DNA of 64,000 bases, from positions 1,518,501 to 1,582,500 of the forward strand of contig NC_135558.1 of the NCBI RefSeq assembly GCF_964340395.1, written 5' to 3'. Source of the DNA: Glandiceps talaboti. Lineage: Eukaryota; Hemichordata; Enteropneusta; Spengelidae. Positions 1 to 13,000 of this stretch are shown here, piece by piece (positions within the stretch are counted from its first letter, which is position 1; the number at the start of each line of letters is the position of its first letter). A program made the translations under genes and the position numbers. The notes beneath the pieces were generated by a model, which had not been told where the DNA came from, searched no databases, and was given only the letters and a program-made list of their open reading frames with translations.

Positions 1-2056
1 TGTCAATGTTGTATACATAGGGTGTATGCGGACTCCAAATTGTTGCGCCCGAAAAGGTGCACAGACTTTAGAAATAGTGGCCAATCGGATTTTTTTAGCG
101 CAAATTGCGCAATGGCGTGGCCTAGATCGAACACTGTTAATATGGTACTCTTTATTTTTACATGTGTTGTCTGGCTGTTACATCACATTACAGAATCAAG
201 CCATTAGCTAAGGAAGTGGGGTTTCTTATCTTTCTTATCACTGAATAATGTTTGTTGGCAATATTTACAAATGTGATAAAGCACTATTACATAACACATC
301 AGGCAAAGCTAAGCTCAATATCTAAGTGTGAAGCCCCTAATGTCATATCAGTTGTTATCAGTTTTACTGACCCATTATCAGTGACATTGCAAATAGCTTT
401 AGAGATGCAAACAATTTTTATGACACCCGACTTGCTGGCTCACCAAGTCGGGAAAGTTGCACTTGAACTGCTAATGCAAAGAATCCGTCATGAGTGTTGG
501 CTGGCTGTTACATGTCAGTGTTGTCTGGCTGTTACATGTCAGTGTTGTCTGGCTGTTACATCTTAGTGTTGTCTGGTTGTTAGTTGAGTTTTGAAAACAA
601 TTATTATTGATGTAACAACAGCAACACCATTCATCATTGTGAATGTAATAGAGTTAGAAGGGTTCATAATACCCAGTAGCTGGTAAATTTCCTTATCCAG
701 TGAATTGACTGACTCCTGACAGTTTAAAGTTGACTCTAATCTGATAGCAGGAAATATTTACTGATATTTGTACTGGGACATTGCATTACAATCACTAGCA
801 GTGAGTATCAGTCATTCTTATGTGTCAATTGTGTGCAGGGATGCGTGCAAACAACTATCTTTCTAAATGTTCTTTCCATAGATTACTTTCCGACTTTTTA
901 TTATGTTAACCTTTTCAGGCAAAGTAAGATTACAAATTGCTAACTCTGACATTTATCATTATTATGTGCAACGTATCTTATTTGTTGAATTAAAATGTTA
1001 CGACAAAGTCGTGCAGCTGTTTCTTCTTCAAATAAAATCCACTCATTTCTGTTTGATGTCTAGATATAGAGCTCCTCAGTTGTACTTTAGAGTTATTAGA
1101 AAATAACAGCTACGTGACAAGACGCTATTTTTCAAATTTATCCTATATATTCATGTTTCATTTACACAATTTGGTTATCATATTTTGTTCACCACTTACA
1201 CAGAATGTTGTAACTTTTGATAATACACCTATTGTGAATCTCAGAGTACACCAACAGAGTCGATAGGAATAAAGTTTGATTTACAGTATCAGTGACATTT
1301 GCAATTCTATTAAACTCTATATTAATATATATTTTGTCCAAAACTATACTGTTCACGAGTGACATGAAGTGTCACATTTATTACACACACGATAGCGCAC
1401 ATATTTCTGGGCTAATTTTTGAGAAGTTGTTCCTTATTGTTAGGGATTTGAACAAAATTTTGTAAAATGTTTATTTTAGTTTTTGTTGTTCTTCACTTTA
1501 CACTACCCACAGATTATAGTAGTGTAGCAAAGTTCTATAGATAAGGTTCTTCAACTAAGCCTTCCAAATATAAGAAAACTCTAAATTGATACTACATATA
1601 TAAAAACTAACTAGTTAACACCTAACTGGATCAAACACTATACTTAATGAGCTAGAATTGACATGAGGTCACAACAAATCAGTGAAAAGTGAATTTAACA
1701 AAGCATACAACAAGAGTGAACGGAAAGGTCTCTGGCAATTATTGCATTATAGTGAATAGATAATGACAGTATTTTTTTGCTTTCATATTATTTTAGTTGA
1801 TGAAGAAATGTTGTTATTCTTGCAGTGACTGTTGAGTTCAAATTAATATAATAAAATCTTCCTCATTGTACTTGAACTAATAACAAAATAGCAAAAGACT
1901 TAAAATACATAAATTGATTATTATTTCACATGCATATATATAAAGACCGTAATTCTAAGTATTGATAATGAATATGAACTCTTTTACTTTAGCAGTTTCC
2001 TACAAAATTACAAATTCAAAACCTGAATGCCTCTACTAAATCCATGCAACCTCTGA
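1..2056. other. Non-coding DNA upstream of stomatin
   Basis: No coding signal was recognised; open frames of 61-104 codons lack any family resemblance. The missing stomatin N-terminal exon could lie here or further left. The only structure seen is the 24-bp repeat at 491-581. Confidence 0.4.
491..581. repeat. 24-bp tandem repeat, about 3.5 copies
   Basis: The unit contains GTGTTGTCTGGCTGTTACAT. The last copies diverge (TCTTAGTG, TGGTTGTTA). Confidence 0.85.
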
Positions 2057-2062
2057 ATGTCA

Positions 2063-3830
2063 GGTACCCTAATCCCCAAACCAGTCATATCTCCTGTCCA
2101 GACCCTACCTGAACCCAATCACATCTCCTGTCCAGACCACCTCAACCCAGTTACATCTCCTGTCCAGACCCTACCTCAACCCAGTCACATCTCCTGTCCA
2201 GACACTACCCCAAACCAATCACATCTCCTGTCCAGACCCTACCTCAACCCAGTCACATCTCCTGTCCAGACCCTACCTCAACCCAGTCACATCTCCTGTC
2301 CAGACACTACCCCAAACCAGTCACATCTCCTGTCCAGACACTACCTCAACCCAGTCACATCTCCTGTCCAGACCCTACCTCAATCCAGTCACATCTCCTG
2401 TCCAGACACTACCCCAAACCAATCATATCTCCTGTCCAGACCCTACCTCAATCCAGTCACATCTCCTGTCCAGACACTACCCCAAACCAATCACATCTCC
2501 TGTCCAGACCCTACCTCAACCCAGTCACATCTCCTGTCCAGACCCTACCCCAAACCAATCACATCTCCTGTCCAGACCCTACCCCAAACCAATCATATCT
2601 CCTGTCCAGACCCTACCTCAACCCAGTCACATCTCCTGTCCAGACCCTACCCCAAACCAATCACATCTCCTGTCCAGACACTACCTCAACCCAGTCACAT
2701 CTCCTGTCCAGACACTACCCCAAACCAATCACATCTCCTGTCCAGACCCTACCTCAATCCAGTCACATCTCCTGTCCAGACCCTACCTCAACCCAGTCAC
2801 ATCTCCTGTCCAGACACTACCTCAACCCAGTCACATCTCCTGTCCAGACCCTACCTCAACCCAGTCACATCTCCTGTCCAGACACTACCTCAATCCAGTC
2901 ACATCTCCTGTCCAGACACTACCTCAACCCAGTCACATCTCCTGTCCAGACACTACCTCAACCCAGTCACATCTCCTGTCCAGACCCTACCTCAACCCAG
3001 TCACATCTCCTGTCCAGACACTACCTCAACCCAGTCACATCTCCTGTCCAGACCCTACCTCAACACAGTCACATCTCCTGTCCAGACACTACCCCAAACC
3101 AATCATATCTCCTGTCCAGACCCTACCTCAACCCAGTCACATCTCCTGTCCAGACACTACCTCAATCCAGTCACATCTCCTGTCCAGACACTACCCCAAA
3201 CCAATCACATCTCCTGTCCAGACCCTACCTCAATCCAGTCACATCTCCTGTCCAGACACTACCTCAATCCAGTCACATCTCCTGTCCAGACCCTACCCCA
3301 AACCAATCATATCTCCTGTCCAGACCCTACCTCAACCCAGTCACATCTCCTGTCCAGACACTACCTCAATCCAGTCACATCTCCTGTCCAGACACTACCC
3401 CAAACCAATCATATCTCCTGTCCAGACCCTACCTCAACCCAGTCACATCTCCTGTCCAGACCCTACCTCAATCCAGTCACATCTCCTGTCCAGACCCTAC
3501 CTCAACCCAGTCACATCTCGATCCTGTCCAGACCCTACCTCAACCCAGTCACATCTCCTGTCCAGATCCTACCTCAACCCAGTCACGTCTCCTGTCCAGA
3601 CACTACCCCAAACCAATCACATCTCCTGTCCAGACCCTACCTCAACCCAGTCACATCTCCTGTCCAGACCCTACCCCAAACCAATCACATCTCCTGTCCA
3701 GACACTACCCCAAACCAGTCATATTTCCTGCCCAGATCCTACCCCAAACTAATCATATATACTGCCCAGACCACCTCAACACATACTTCCTGCCCAGACC
3801 CTACCCCAACCTGGCTACCAAACCTTTATA
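2063..3830. repeat. 34-bp minisatellite, about 50 copies
   Basis: The unit contains CACATCTCCTGTCCAGACCC followed by TACCTCAACCCAGT or TACCCCAAACCAAT; these two types alternate irregularly. Because 34 is not a multiple of three and no frame has a stop, one open frame of 594 codons spans the array. This is a by-product of the repeat, not a gene. The 3' end (3720-3830) is degenerate. Confidence 0.95.
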
Positions 3831-3841
3831 CATGTATATGA

Positions 3842-4365
3842 ACTGTGTATGACAGTCCACTAAGTAGCAATCTGTATTTACATTGGACTTAAAGGATGTG
3901 GATTGCAAGTCTTTCTGATCCATGTATGCGTTCTCATATTTGCCACATTACCGAGAATAATAAGTCTCTTCCTGTCAGAATTGCCTTGTATTAATACTGT
4001 CCAGTTAACTTGTGACAAAGTAGATTCATAGTACAGAATACAGTGCTATAGGGCATCACTACATGTATGACGTTTGCTGCTAATTTGTGCCTGCTATTAC
4101 CTTGGCCTTTATATTAAGCCATAAAGATTATGCCTATGGTCAAGGACTTACATTTGTTACTAAATTACAATTGCTACCTTGGACTGTAAACCATTTTCCA
4201 AATTAATGACATTGCTTGATTAATTTGCCAAGTTCAATCCTATTATAAAAAGTGTTACAATGATCTATCACCTTCTGTGTTCTGGTTATTGTATGTACAT
4301 GAACTTGACATGAATGTGTATACTTTTTCTATTGAATCATTTAGGGATGATCGCACATTAATGAA
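3842..4365. other. Non-coding stretch
   Basis: AT-rich sequence without recognised gene or repeat. Confidence 0.3.
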
Positions 4366-4556
4366 CACATATTGCCTGTCCTATATTCGGGCTATAGCAC
4401 CCGTTTATTACACCCGAGGGACTGTGAGTTACCAGAATCACATGCTATTTCCCGAGGCCAAAGGCCGAGGGAAATAGCATGTGATTCTGGTAACTCACAG
4501 TCACGAGGGGGTAATGAACGGGTACTATAGCCCGAATATAGGACAGGCAATATGTG
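4366..4556. mobile_element. 191-bp long hairpin (foldback/MITE-like)
   Basis: The two arms are almost fully complementary, from CACATATTGCCTGTCC at the left to its complement ending at 4556. The centre reads CCGAGGCCAAAGGCCGAGG. CpG-bearing DNA with YY1-like AAAATGGCAG (on -) and a perfect palindrome ACTATTTCCCTAGGGAAATAGT follows to about 4770 and may be the body of the same element. Confidence 0.8.
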
Positions 4557-4671
4557 TTTTATAATATCCCTCATGTTGTGAACTCGCGGTGGCATACAAC
4601 ATCGTCAGAAGCTGCCATTTTGACCTGCTGTGAACGCGTGGTGGTCACATGACCATGTAAAAGTTGATGGA

Positions 4672-4695
4672 ACTATTTCCCTAGGGAAATAGTCA
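4672..4695. repeat. Perfect palindrome centred on CCTAGG
   Basis: ACTATTTCCC mirrors GGGAAATAGT. It repeats the ATTTCCC/GGGAAAT theme of the nearby hairpin arms. Confidence 0.7.
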
Positions 4696-4779
4696 TTCTA
4701 TTTTCCTATAACGTGACCGATTCTAGCGAATCATGGCACAGCATTATCACTAGGTATATTATAATATAAAATATGATTG

Positions 4780-6894
4780 TGAACACATTAAAATACTACC
4801 AGAAACCCAGCACTATATCTCACATTAGAAGTTAATTTTTATCAACTTATCAAAAGGTGTCATCATTGAAGGAGTGAACTTTTCAATCAAAATGTGGTTA
4901 GAAGTGTGAAAATTAAGTTTAGCAATCACATTGATGCCATACCCCTTCCTCTTAAACAAACAAAGTTCGCTTATTGAACTTGTGTGGCATTGTGTGATTA
5001 TGTCCCTTACTGCATGCCATTTTCCCTGTTATAGTAGCGTTGTCACAGTAACCAATGGTAGCAACACTGATGATGTAAAAGTGTATGTACTAGTATCAAA
5101 TTTTGATATTGACAATGTAGGTAATCTGTGGACATAATGTGTTAATTATTACAATGTGCATATTTTACATACAATGTATATATACATGCATGATACATGT
5201 AAGTGGAGTCTGGACATAAATATTTGGAAGGTTGATTTGATAAAAATTATCCTCATATTTCTACATTGTTCATTGGAAATAACACTTTGTGTAGGGAATA
5301 ACAATAACATATCAGTTTCTTTTTAAGTAAAGTGAAAAATATGCATTGAAAATGGGGATCATTTCCTGTCTGACTGTAATAACTTTGTAACAGCATACAA
5401 TTTACCCCATCAAAACAGCCAGCACCAATATCTGGTATTGAGCTGGTGGTAGTATAAACCATCATTTATTAGTACTTTGATTGATGACAGCATGCAGTAT
5501 GGCTATACAAAAGATGAACAAGGACATACAATAGGAATTGATCATTAACCAGCATACTATGACTGAATGCAATAATTGTAGTTTGTGATAACTGACAATG
5601 ACAAAGTAGATGAACTTTACAGTCATTTTATCTTGGTAGATGTTATTACTGTTATAAATATTAGACAACGTATCCACATATAATGCCTTAGTTGTATAAA
5701 GCAGTATTGTTTGCACAATCTCAGCATGTAATCTGTACAGTGTATTGTACTTTTATAGAAATGAAAGGAAGTTTCTGATTGAAAAAAACCTTTACTTCTA
5801 CCGCAGTATTTTATAGTTCAAGGTGACTTTGTTATGATGGTATATTGTGTACTGTATACAGTTAGAATAAGTGTATCACACTGTTATTTCCCTCCCAGGC
5901 ATAATCTTGTACTTAGTTGCTAAAATGATGAGCTGCCCACACACAGACACTTAAGCGGGTTGCTTCCTTTCAGCAGGGCAAACTGTCAGTGCTCTTCAAT
6001 TGTACCAAAATAGTTGGAGGGCAGTCATAATAGCTAATTCCCATCATTATGAGCCAACTAGTAAATTGTGTGTCGGGGACCTTTACGGTTATAATCATAG
6101 GAGCAAAAGATAGATATTCATCAACCAAAGGGGATTTAAAGCTTTAATATCACAAGTCACAATGTATATTGAAAACCATCCATTGGCCACTTTTAGATTT
6201 GAGTTCTTAGATTTGACAATTTGAGATTAATAGAGATGGCATTCAGTGTTTCACTATAGGGGGATCTTTGTTTTTGTACTACTAGTGTTAACTTATAGAA
6301 AGGAATATATTATTATGTAAAATGCTTTTAAAGTTGGTCAATCCATATATATAGACGTTATCAAATGTACACATACTTGTACTGTTTTACTTTATAAGTT
6401 TTAGAGGAAGAAGTGCAATAATTCTTTCAATGGCTCTAATCAGTAAAGAATTTGAGTAAAAGTACAACAACATAATGTTGTGAGGTATATGTACAAAACA
6501 GAAATGACTAAAGCTGTTCACTTTATTAGAAATTGTGTTAATTTTATAATGAAAAAATATTGATATCTGTGCAATACGTGTATCATGTTCACAATTGATA
6601 CACAAAATGTACACTGTTTGGTATATTATTGAAACAGTAATAACACTAATGCAGTGGTCAGATGGGGTTTGAAAATTTGAGGGCGCCGAGTATGTAGTAA
6701 GTCTATATTTTGTATATCGGTATTAAAATGAATCCCTCAATCACTACAAAACAGAAAAATGACAACTCATAATTATTATTGGTCAAATAAAGAATGAATA
6801 CAAGAATAATGGTAACGGACAGAAAAATAAATAAAAAGTAAATTAACATGTCACGTACGTGTTTCATAATATCTTTCTTTATCATCTCTCATAG
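4780..6894. other. Non-coding DNA upstream of stomatin exon a
   Basis: No convincing exon, RNA gene or tandem repeat. A pyrimidine-rich tract at about 6870-6894 leads into the exon a acceptor. Confidence 0.3.
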
Positions 6895-7001
6895 GAGGAG
6901 AGGCTGATGGTTCCATTGGTTGTTGTGGATGGATTCTTACAGTCTTTGCCTGGTTAATCTTCTTTTTAACACTTCCACTATCAGTTTGTGTTTGTATCAA
7001 G
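6895..7001 (+). CDS. STOM: Stomatin exon a: membrane hairpin
   Basis: The exon follows a pyrimidine-rich tract ending in CATAG and ends before GTATGT. It starts with two bases of a split codon and ends in phase 0. It encodes [14 protein letters not shown] followed by a run of hydrophobic residues with the conserved proline (TLPLSV) and ends CVCIK. The Cys-Gly-Trp at its start aligns with the human stomatin GPCGW, where the cysteine is a palmitoylation site. Confidence 0.9.
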
Positions 7002-7013
7002 GTATGTGTATAC

Positions 7014-7066
<53 letters not shown>

Positions 7067-10000
7067 GTGTGTGTGTATGTATGTATGTGTGTATGTGTGT
7101 ATGTATGTATGTATGTATGTATGTGTGCATGTGTGTGCGTGTATATGTGCATGTATGCATGTGTGCATGTCTGTGTGTGTATGTATGTATGTATGTATGT
7201 ATGTATGTATGTATGTATGTATGTATGTATGTATGAATGTATATGTATGTAGATCTATGTGTGTACTTGTATATATATTGTACTATTATGTACAGTAACA
7301 CTTTGAAAGACAGCATAATTACAATTTGCAGAACTGCACTAGGTTACAGCGCACATTACATGTACATGATTATATACAACTGTGTGTATATTGTACATCA
7401 AATTACTGAGTTTACTATTACAGTGCATATTAAGTACATCAACACATCATAATAATATGTTACACATTACAACAATACCATTTTTATTTTTCATATTTAA
7501 TTCATGATATTAAATGACATGTATGTTATTGTTCATATCTCATTCCCACCACACAATATTCAGTACAGAAATGAAATTATTGGGAGAAGTAGCTAAAATG
7601 ATTTGAAGTTGTTGAATTGTTAGTTTAGAGACTGCATTTGTCCAATTATGAGGTGTTTGATTTTCTATTACTGTAAATAAATCCTAGGAGACATCAGTCT
7701 GTATAGAGTTAATCTAAATAGTGGCCAAGAAATCAAATTACAGACTTGTATAATGGTGTACTGAGTTGCCCCTAGTAGATTGCAATCACCACGTGTTACA
7801 TTCAAACTGTAAATAATTGTACTCTCAGATTGTAATCAGCAAGTATTACATCGACATTCATAGAATTGAAAGCCAACTAGTCAGTACCAGAATAAATGTG
7901 AATAAGACTGAGTAATGCAATATAGCTTAGATGACTTGTCAGTTGTAAAAGAAGACTCTCTATTGTAGCAGTTAAGCCGATGAGTTTCTATCCTGTAAAT
8001 TGAAGTCATTGTCCTCAAATTAAATTGTCTTGATCAACTGTTGAAATTTTTTTACTACAGTGTACATTTTGTGTGAAGGGAACCAGTACTTAATACTTCA
8101 GAACAAAGTTCCATTCAAACAATGTTCTTGTAGAAATTTTCCAGGGGGGCTAATTACCAATGCCTGGTAGTAAGTGATATTTAGGTGTGTCTGTGGAAAG
8201 AAGGTGGATGTGTTTGCTGAGGGAAAATGAAATGGTGTGGAGTATATAATTGTCAGTTTTTCTTAGAGGGTACTCAGAAATGGCTAGATAGCTTGCCCCC
8301 ATGCCCCCCCCCCCCCACCACCACCACTTGTTACTATGTACATGGTAAACACTTCATTGAATGAAACAGTGTACTTAGTATAGGGTAATTAGAGTATAGA
8401 TAAAAGGTTTAAGATAAGTGCCTTGTCGGGTAATTTTCTTTTTTTTTGTTCTTTCCAAAAACATGTACTTGTCAATGTTATTAGTATGGAGAGGACACAA
8501 AATTCCATTCTCAATGGCCATGTCTGAAAATATTAGCCTGAGAAATTAGATTGGTATCTATTGATTACACTGTTTGCACTTATACACTAATATAGGGAGT
8601 CTTTGTGTGCTTAGTCTGTATTTCCATCGTACAGAGCATATTATCTGTTGTAATTAAGATTTTACTAGATAGACGGAAGACTCCCTAGCTTACTGGCACA
8701 ACAGAAAGTGACTTATAATCACTGAACATAGCCATTTCCATGGTTCAAGGATTTTGTTGCCTATAAGTGAGTATATTGAACTGTTGAATGCAAAGTACAG
8801 CATTTTCAGAATACTAGAAAACTCCATAAAATATTTTCGAGATTACGACAAGGCACTCTAACTTTAAAGGCTAGGAAAGCTGCTGTTTTGAGCATAAACT
8901 TTTCATCTTCATCAACTAATATTCACATTCATAATGAATATGAAATGAAATGGATTACATGTTTTCCATGTAACTGTGTCCATGATCCCCACACAGACAT
9001 TAACTTGGCCTCAAATTCAAGGATTGATTATTAATTATTGAAAATATTATATCCTTGTTCCGTTATGTAACCACATAAGAAACATCATTAGTATAGCCAT
9101 AAATTACAGAATTCTACTTCACCATTCCATAGTTACTACAGAATCATGTGAGATAACACTGATCTACCCACAAGTCAATTCATTAATCGAACCAAAAAGT
9201 TTTGAACAATGCAAAACTTACAGCTCTGTAGTACGTTCAAACTGGGATAACACTTGACTGCCATAATATATGCCATAATATATGAAAAATAGAATCAGTG
9301 TTTAGGTACTTTACAGTAACCATGTTCTAACAGTGTGACTTTGATAGTACTATATGTTTGTGGGCTGAGTAGAGAATTCAACACTTGATTGGTTTAACTC
9401 CAACTTTCTATGGAGGCTAAACTTCAGTTGATCCTAAACTGAAAGTTTCATACTTATATTACATTTGTATACAAAATAAAAATTCACATAGAAATCACAT
9501 TTAACATGTCTTGATTCTGCAAATAACACCCTTTCAATAAATGTGTGGGTATAAAGCAATGTAGACAGTTCTCACTACTAGTGTGAAAAGGAAGAGCTAA
9601 CCACATTACTGTTGAGCAGATATACCATAACACAATACAATCACCATGTCTAACCACTGTCCTACCTTATGTGTGCTACCTCAACAATATTTTATTCATT
9701 GCGTAAATGGAAATAATACTTCGGCTTCTGAGATTGCCCATATATGGATATGTAGCGTTGGTTATGTACAGATTTGATGGCCTGGATGAATAAAATTCTG
9801 AACAGTTAAAGGGCAGTTGATTGACTGTGCCTGTAGTAGAACCTGTTAGGTAGTACATTGGATCAATACCAGTGTACAAGAGACTTAAATCACTGATGGA
9901 CTTGTCTGACTCCTAGTTAGATTGTAACACAGCACTACCAGTGTATACGAGAATTACATGTACATCACGGATCTGATGGATCTATTTCACTATATAAAGT

Positions 10001-13000
10001 CAAAGTAGTTCCTTTCACTGAGTATGACATCACTCAATCAGAATGAAGTAATAGTGTTAGCATTTGTTTGGAACTAATACACTATTTTCTGAATGAGTAA
10101 ATAAAATGTGATTGTGTATTGACTGAGTTGTACAATATTGATAAACTTATTTTACGGAGCCAATAGGAAAATTCAGACTGATTGTTCTCTGTCAATGTTG
10201 CACAATATTGATAAACTAATTTGATATAGCCAATAAGTAATTTCAGAGTTATTGTTCGCTGTCAAAGTTGTACAACACAATTTACACATTTTACATGGCC
10301 AATTAACTTTGATTCAGAAATCCAGCCTGCAGAAACTGCATTCTATTGATAGATAGTCAGTAACGGACCATGCAACATCAACTTATTGAACAATCCAAAC
10401 CAAGATCTGTGTAACCATGGCAACATGTGGTACTGTAGAAGTGTTAACAACTAGACAGATTAAAGACCTCTTCTAAGCAATAGTTCATTTGATATCTGTT
10501 TACCATCCTGTGTAAAGTTTTCTTTTATTGTTGAAATCAGTTGTTTGAATTTCTGTCGGTGTTTGATATTCCGGTTGGTTTGACCCAAGCCCTGTGGGAA
10601 ATCACTGTTACAGTTATCTTTGCTCAAGTGTTTTATTTCAATCAATGGATTCGATGAAATTTACATGTTAAAAGTTCTATTAAGACTCAGTGAAATTTCC
10701 ATGTTAAGAGTTCTATTAAAGACTCAGTGTTAAGATTTTTATTAAAGATGACTAGTAAAGAGGAATTTTTACATTCAAATTAAGATTTAGAAAAAGCTGA
10801 CATTTATGGCCTCAGGCATTCGTCTACGAGAGTTAATTTGGTGGCATTCTTAATACATAACAGGTCAAAGGATTGACAAGTAAATGTAACTCAAATTTAT
10901 ACATTCTGTAGACTCAATGTTCATTATAATAAAAAAGATTTGATGTTTATTTCTTAAGTATGGATTAGCCCACAGTGTAGATTCCCTGAATTGCTTGACA
11001 GCTGGGACAATTGCTTTCCAAGTATTAGGGAAACAACAGGCCCAGCTAGAAAGCTTCACTGCCATTGGTTCTAGATGAGAAGTTCACTACCATTGGTAAT
11101 TAGGAGGATCACAACCATTGGTAGATAAATGGTTCACTAGTATTCGCAGATGAGAGGTTCTGATATCAATACTATTGGTACTTGAGAGGTTCACTGCCAT
11201 TGACAGATGAGAGGCTTACTACTATTAGACTATATTCATTTGGTACAATGTAGATGAGAGGTTTACTACTATTGGTAGATGAGAGGTTCACTCCCATTGG
11301 TGGATGAGAATGTGTACATGTAATTTTCTGTATTTCTAACTTTAGATCTCAGTACAAACACACTGAAATCTGAGTAACTTATCAGATAATATACTCAGTC
11401 TGTAGATGTTGCAATGTATTTCATAACTCAAACACACTGAAATCTACCTATCAGATAATGTACCGGTAGATGTTGCAATGTATTTCATAACTCAAACACA
11501 CTGAAATCTACCTATCAGATAATGTACCGGTAGATGTTACATTACAGTATTTCTTAGTACAAAACACACTTTCTTACTTTGCTGACTGCAACATGTTAAG
11601 AAAACATTGATTACAATGTATAGATTACAATGTATATGTACATCGATCAAAAGTACCCTCATTACATTTGAAGGCACATACAATATTTACAGGCACTTCC
11701 AGGTAAATAAAGTAGAGATATAAATTATACACTTTATGTAAGTCTGAGAAAAACATCACCTGTTTCCATTTCTCATACAGATTTTATAGTTCTTGTTCTT
11801 ATTTTGCCATTTTCTGGAAGTAGATAGTGCCATATTAAACTGTTAAACTCGTAACCACAACCAAAATGTTTTGATACAGTATGATAATTGGTGCGGACAA
11901 AAAATCATAGATATACAACCTGAATTACAATGGTCAATTTTGGTCAAAAATGTTTAATTCAAAGCCCGATATTTCTATGATATTTATGGGAAGGTTTTTG
12001 TCATCATGGTTTTATCCTTGTAAGTTGTAGTACAGATTTGGTCAAAAAGTATTGTTTGGTCAAGTAGAATATGCAAAGTAATCTCTCAAATATTACTGAG
12101 TAACTTGATGTCAATTTCCTAGCAACCATGACCATGCCCATAGCAACAACAATTTTTGGTCAAAAGGTTTATGACTATGGGTAGGTAGAATGTAAAACAG
12201 ACACTTTTTTTAAAACTTCTAGCAACCAAGAAAATGCCCATAACAACTGCTTATTAACCACTGTTATTTCAGATAACCCATGAATTTAGCATTCCATATT
12301 GTAAATAAAGGTCCCTAGCAACAATCATCCAACCCATAGCAACTAACTACAGGGTGTTGTAGGTTAAGACATATAATTATTGGTGGATTGAGTTGTTTTG
12401 TTAAATTGTGATATGAGTTCATAGCAACCAGGAATATACTGTACTACATACTATAAAAATGAAGTATTTTAACCAAAATAAAACTAAAAATAACAAAATC
12501 AGAACAAAAAAAATAAAAACAGAATATTAGAAAACAATCAGAGATTTTAAAAATGAACATACTGGCACTAAGTGTCAGAAAACAGTAAAAGGAAAGAAAA
12601 TGGTTTGACATGATGCAAAACATTCGAAAAAAATCAAAACATTATTTTGATGAAAAGATTTGGTAATTTAAAGTATATGTACAATACACTGTGAGATGGT
12701 AAGAATGCAGTACAGTATTAAAATAGACTTTTGGTATCAAAATAGATGGTATATTTTATATCTCCTGTGTCAAAGATTGTCTTTCTTGTCATCCATGCGT
12801 CAAAGAAATTTACAGGTCTCCACTCAAATTCAGTTAGTCCAGCTGTGCCGACTAAACAACAGAATATTCAACAAATGTGTCATACCCCTGAATGACATTT
12901 GCTTATTTAATCTCGGCAGCAATTTCTAGAACATAATTGACTTTATTCAGTTGTATATTGGATCATACTAATAGTTTAGATGTGGTGGCAATCCATTACC

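Noticed and set aside
2063-3830. CRISPR array (regular ~30-bp repeats)
   Set aside because: Repeats are head-to-tail without unique spacers, and the DNA is animal nuclear.
2057-3841. Pro/Ser/Thr-rich 594-codon gene
   Set aside because: Pure 34-bp tandem repeat read in all three registers; no domain, splice sites or promoter.
6851-7316. Cys/Val- and His/Thr-rich small proteins
   Set aside because: TG/TATG microsatellite translated in several frames; only the stomatin exon at 6895-7001 is real.
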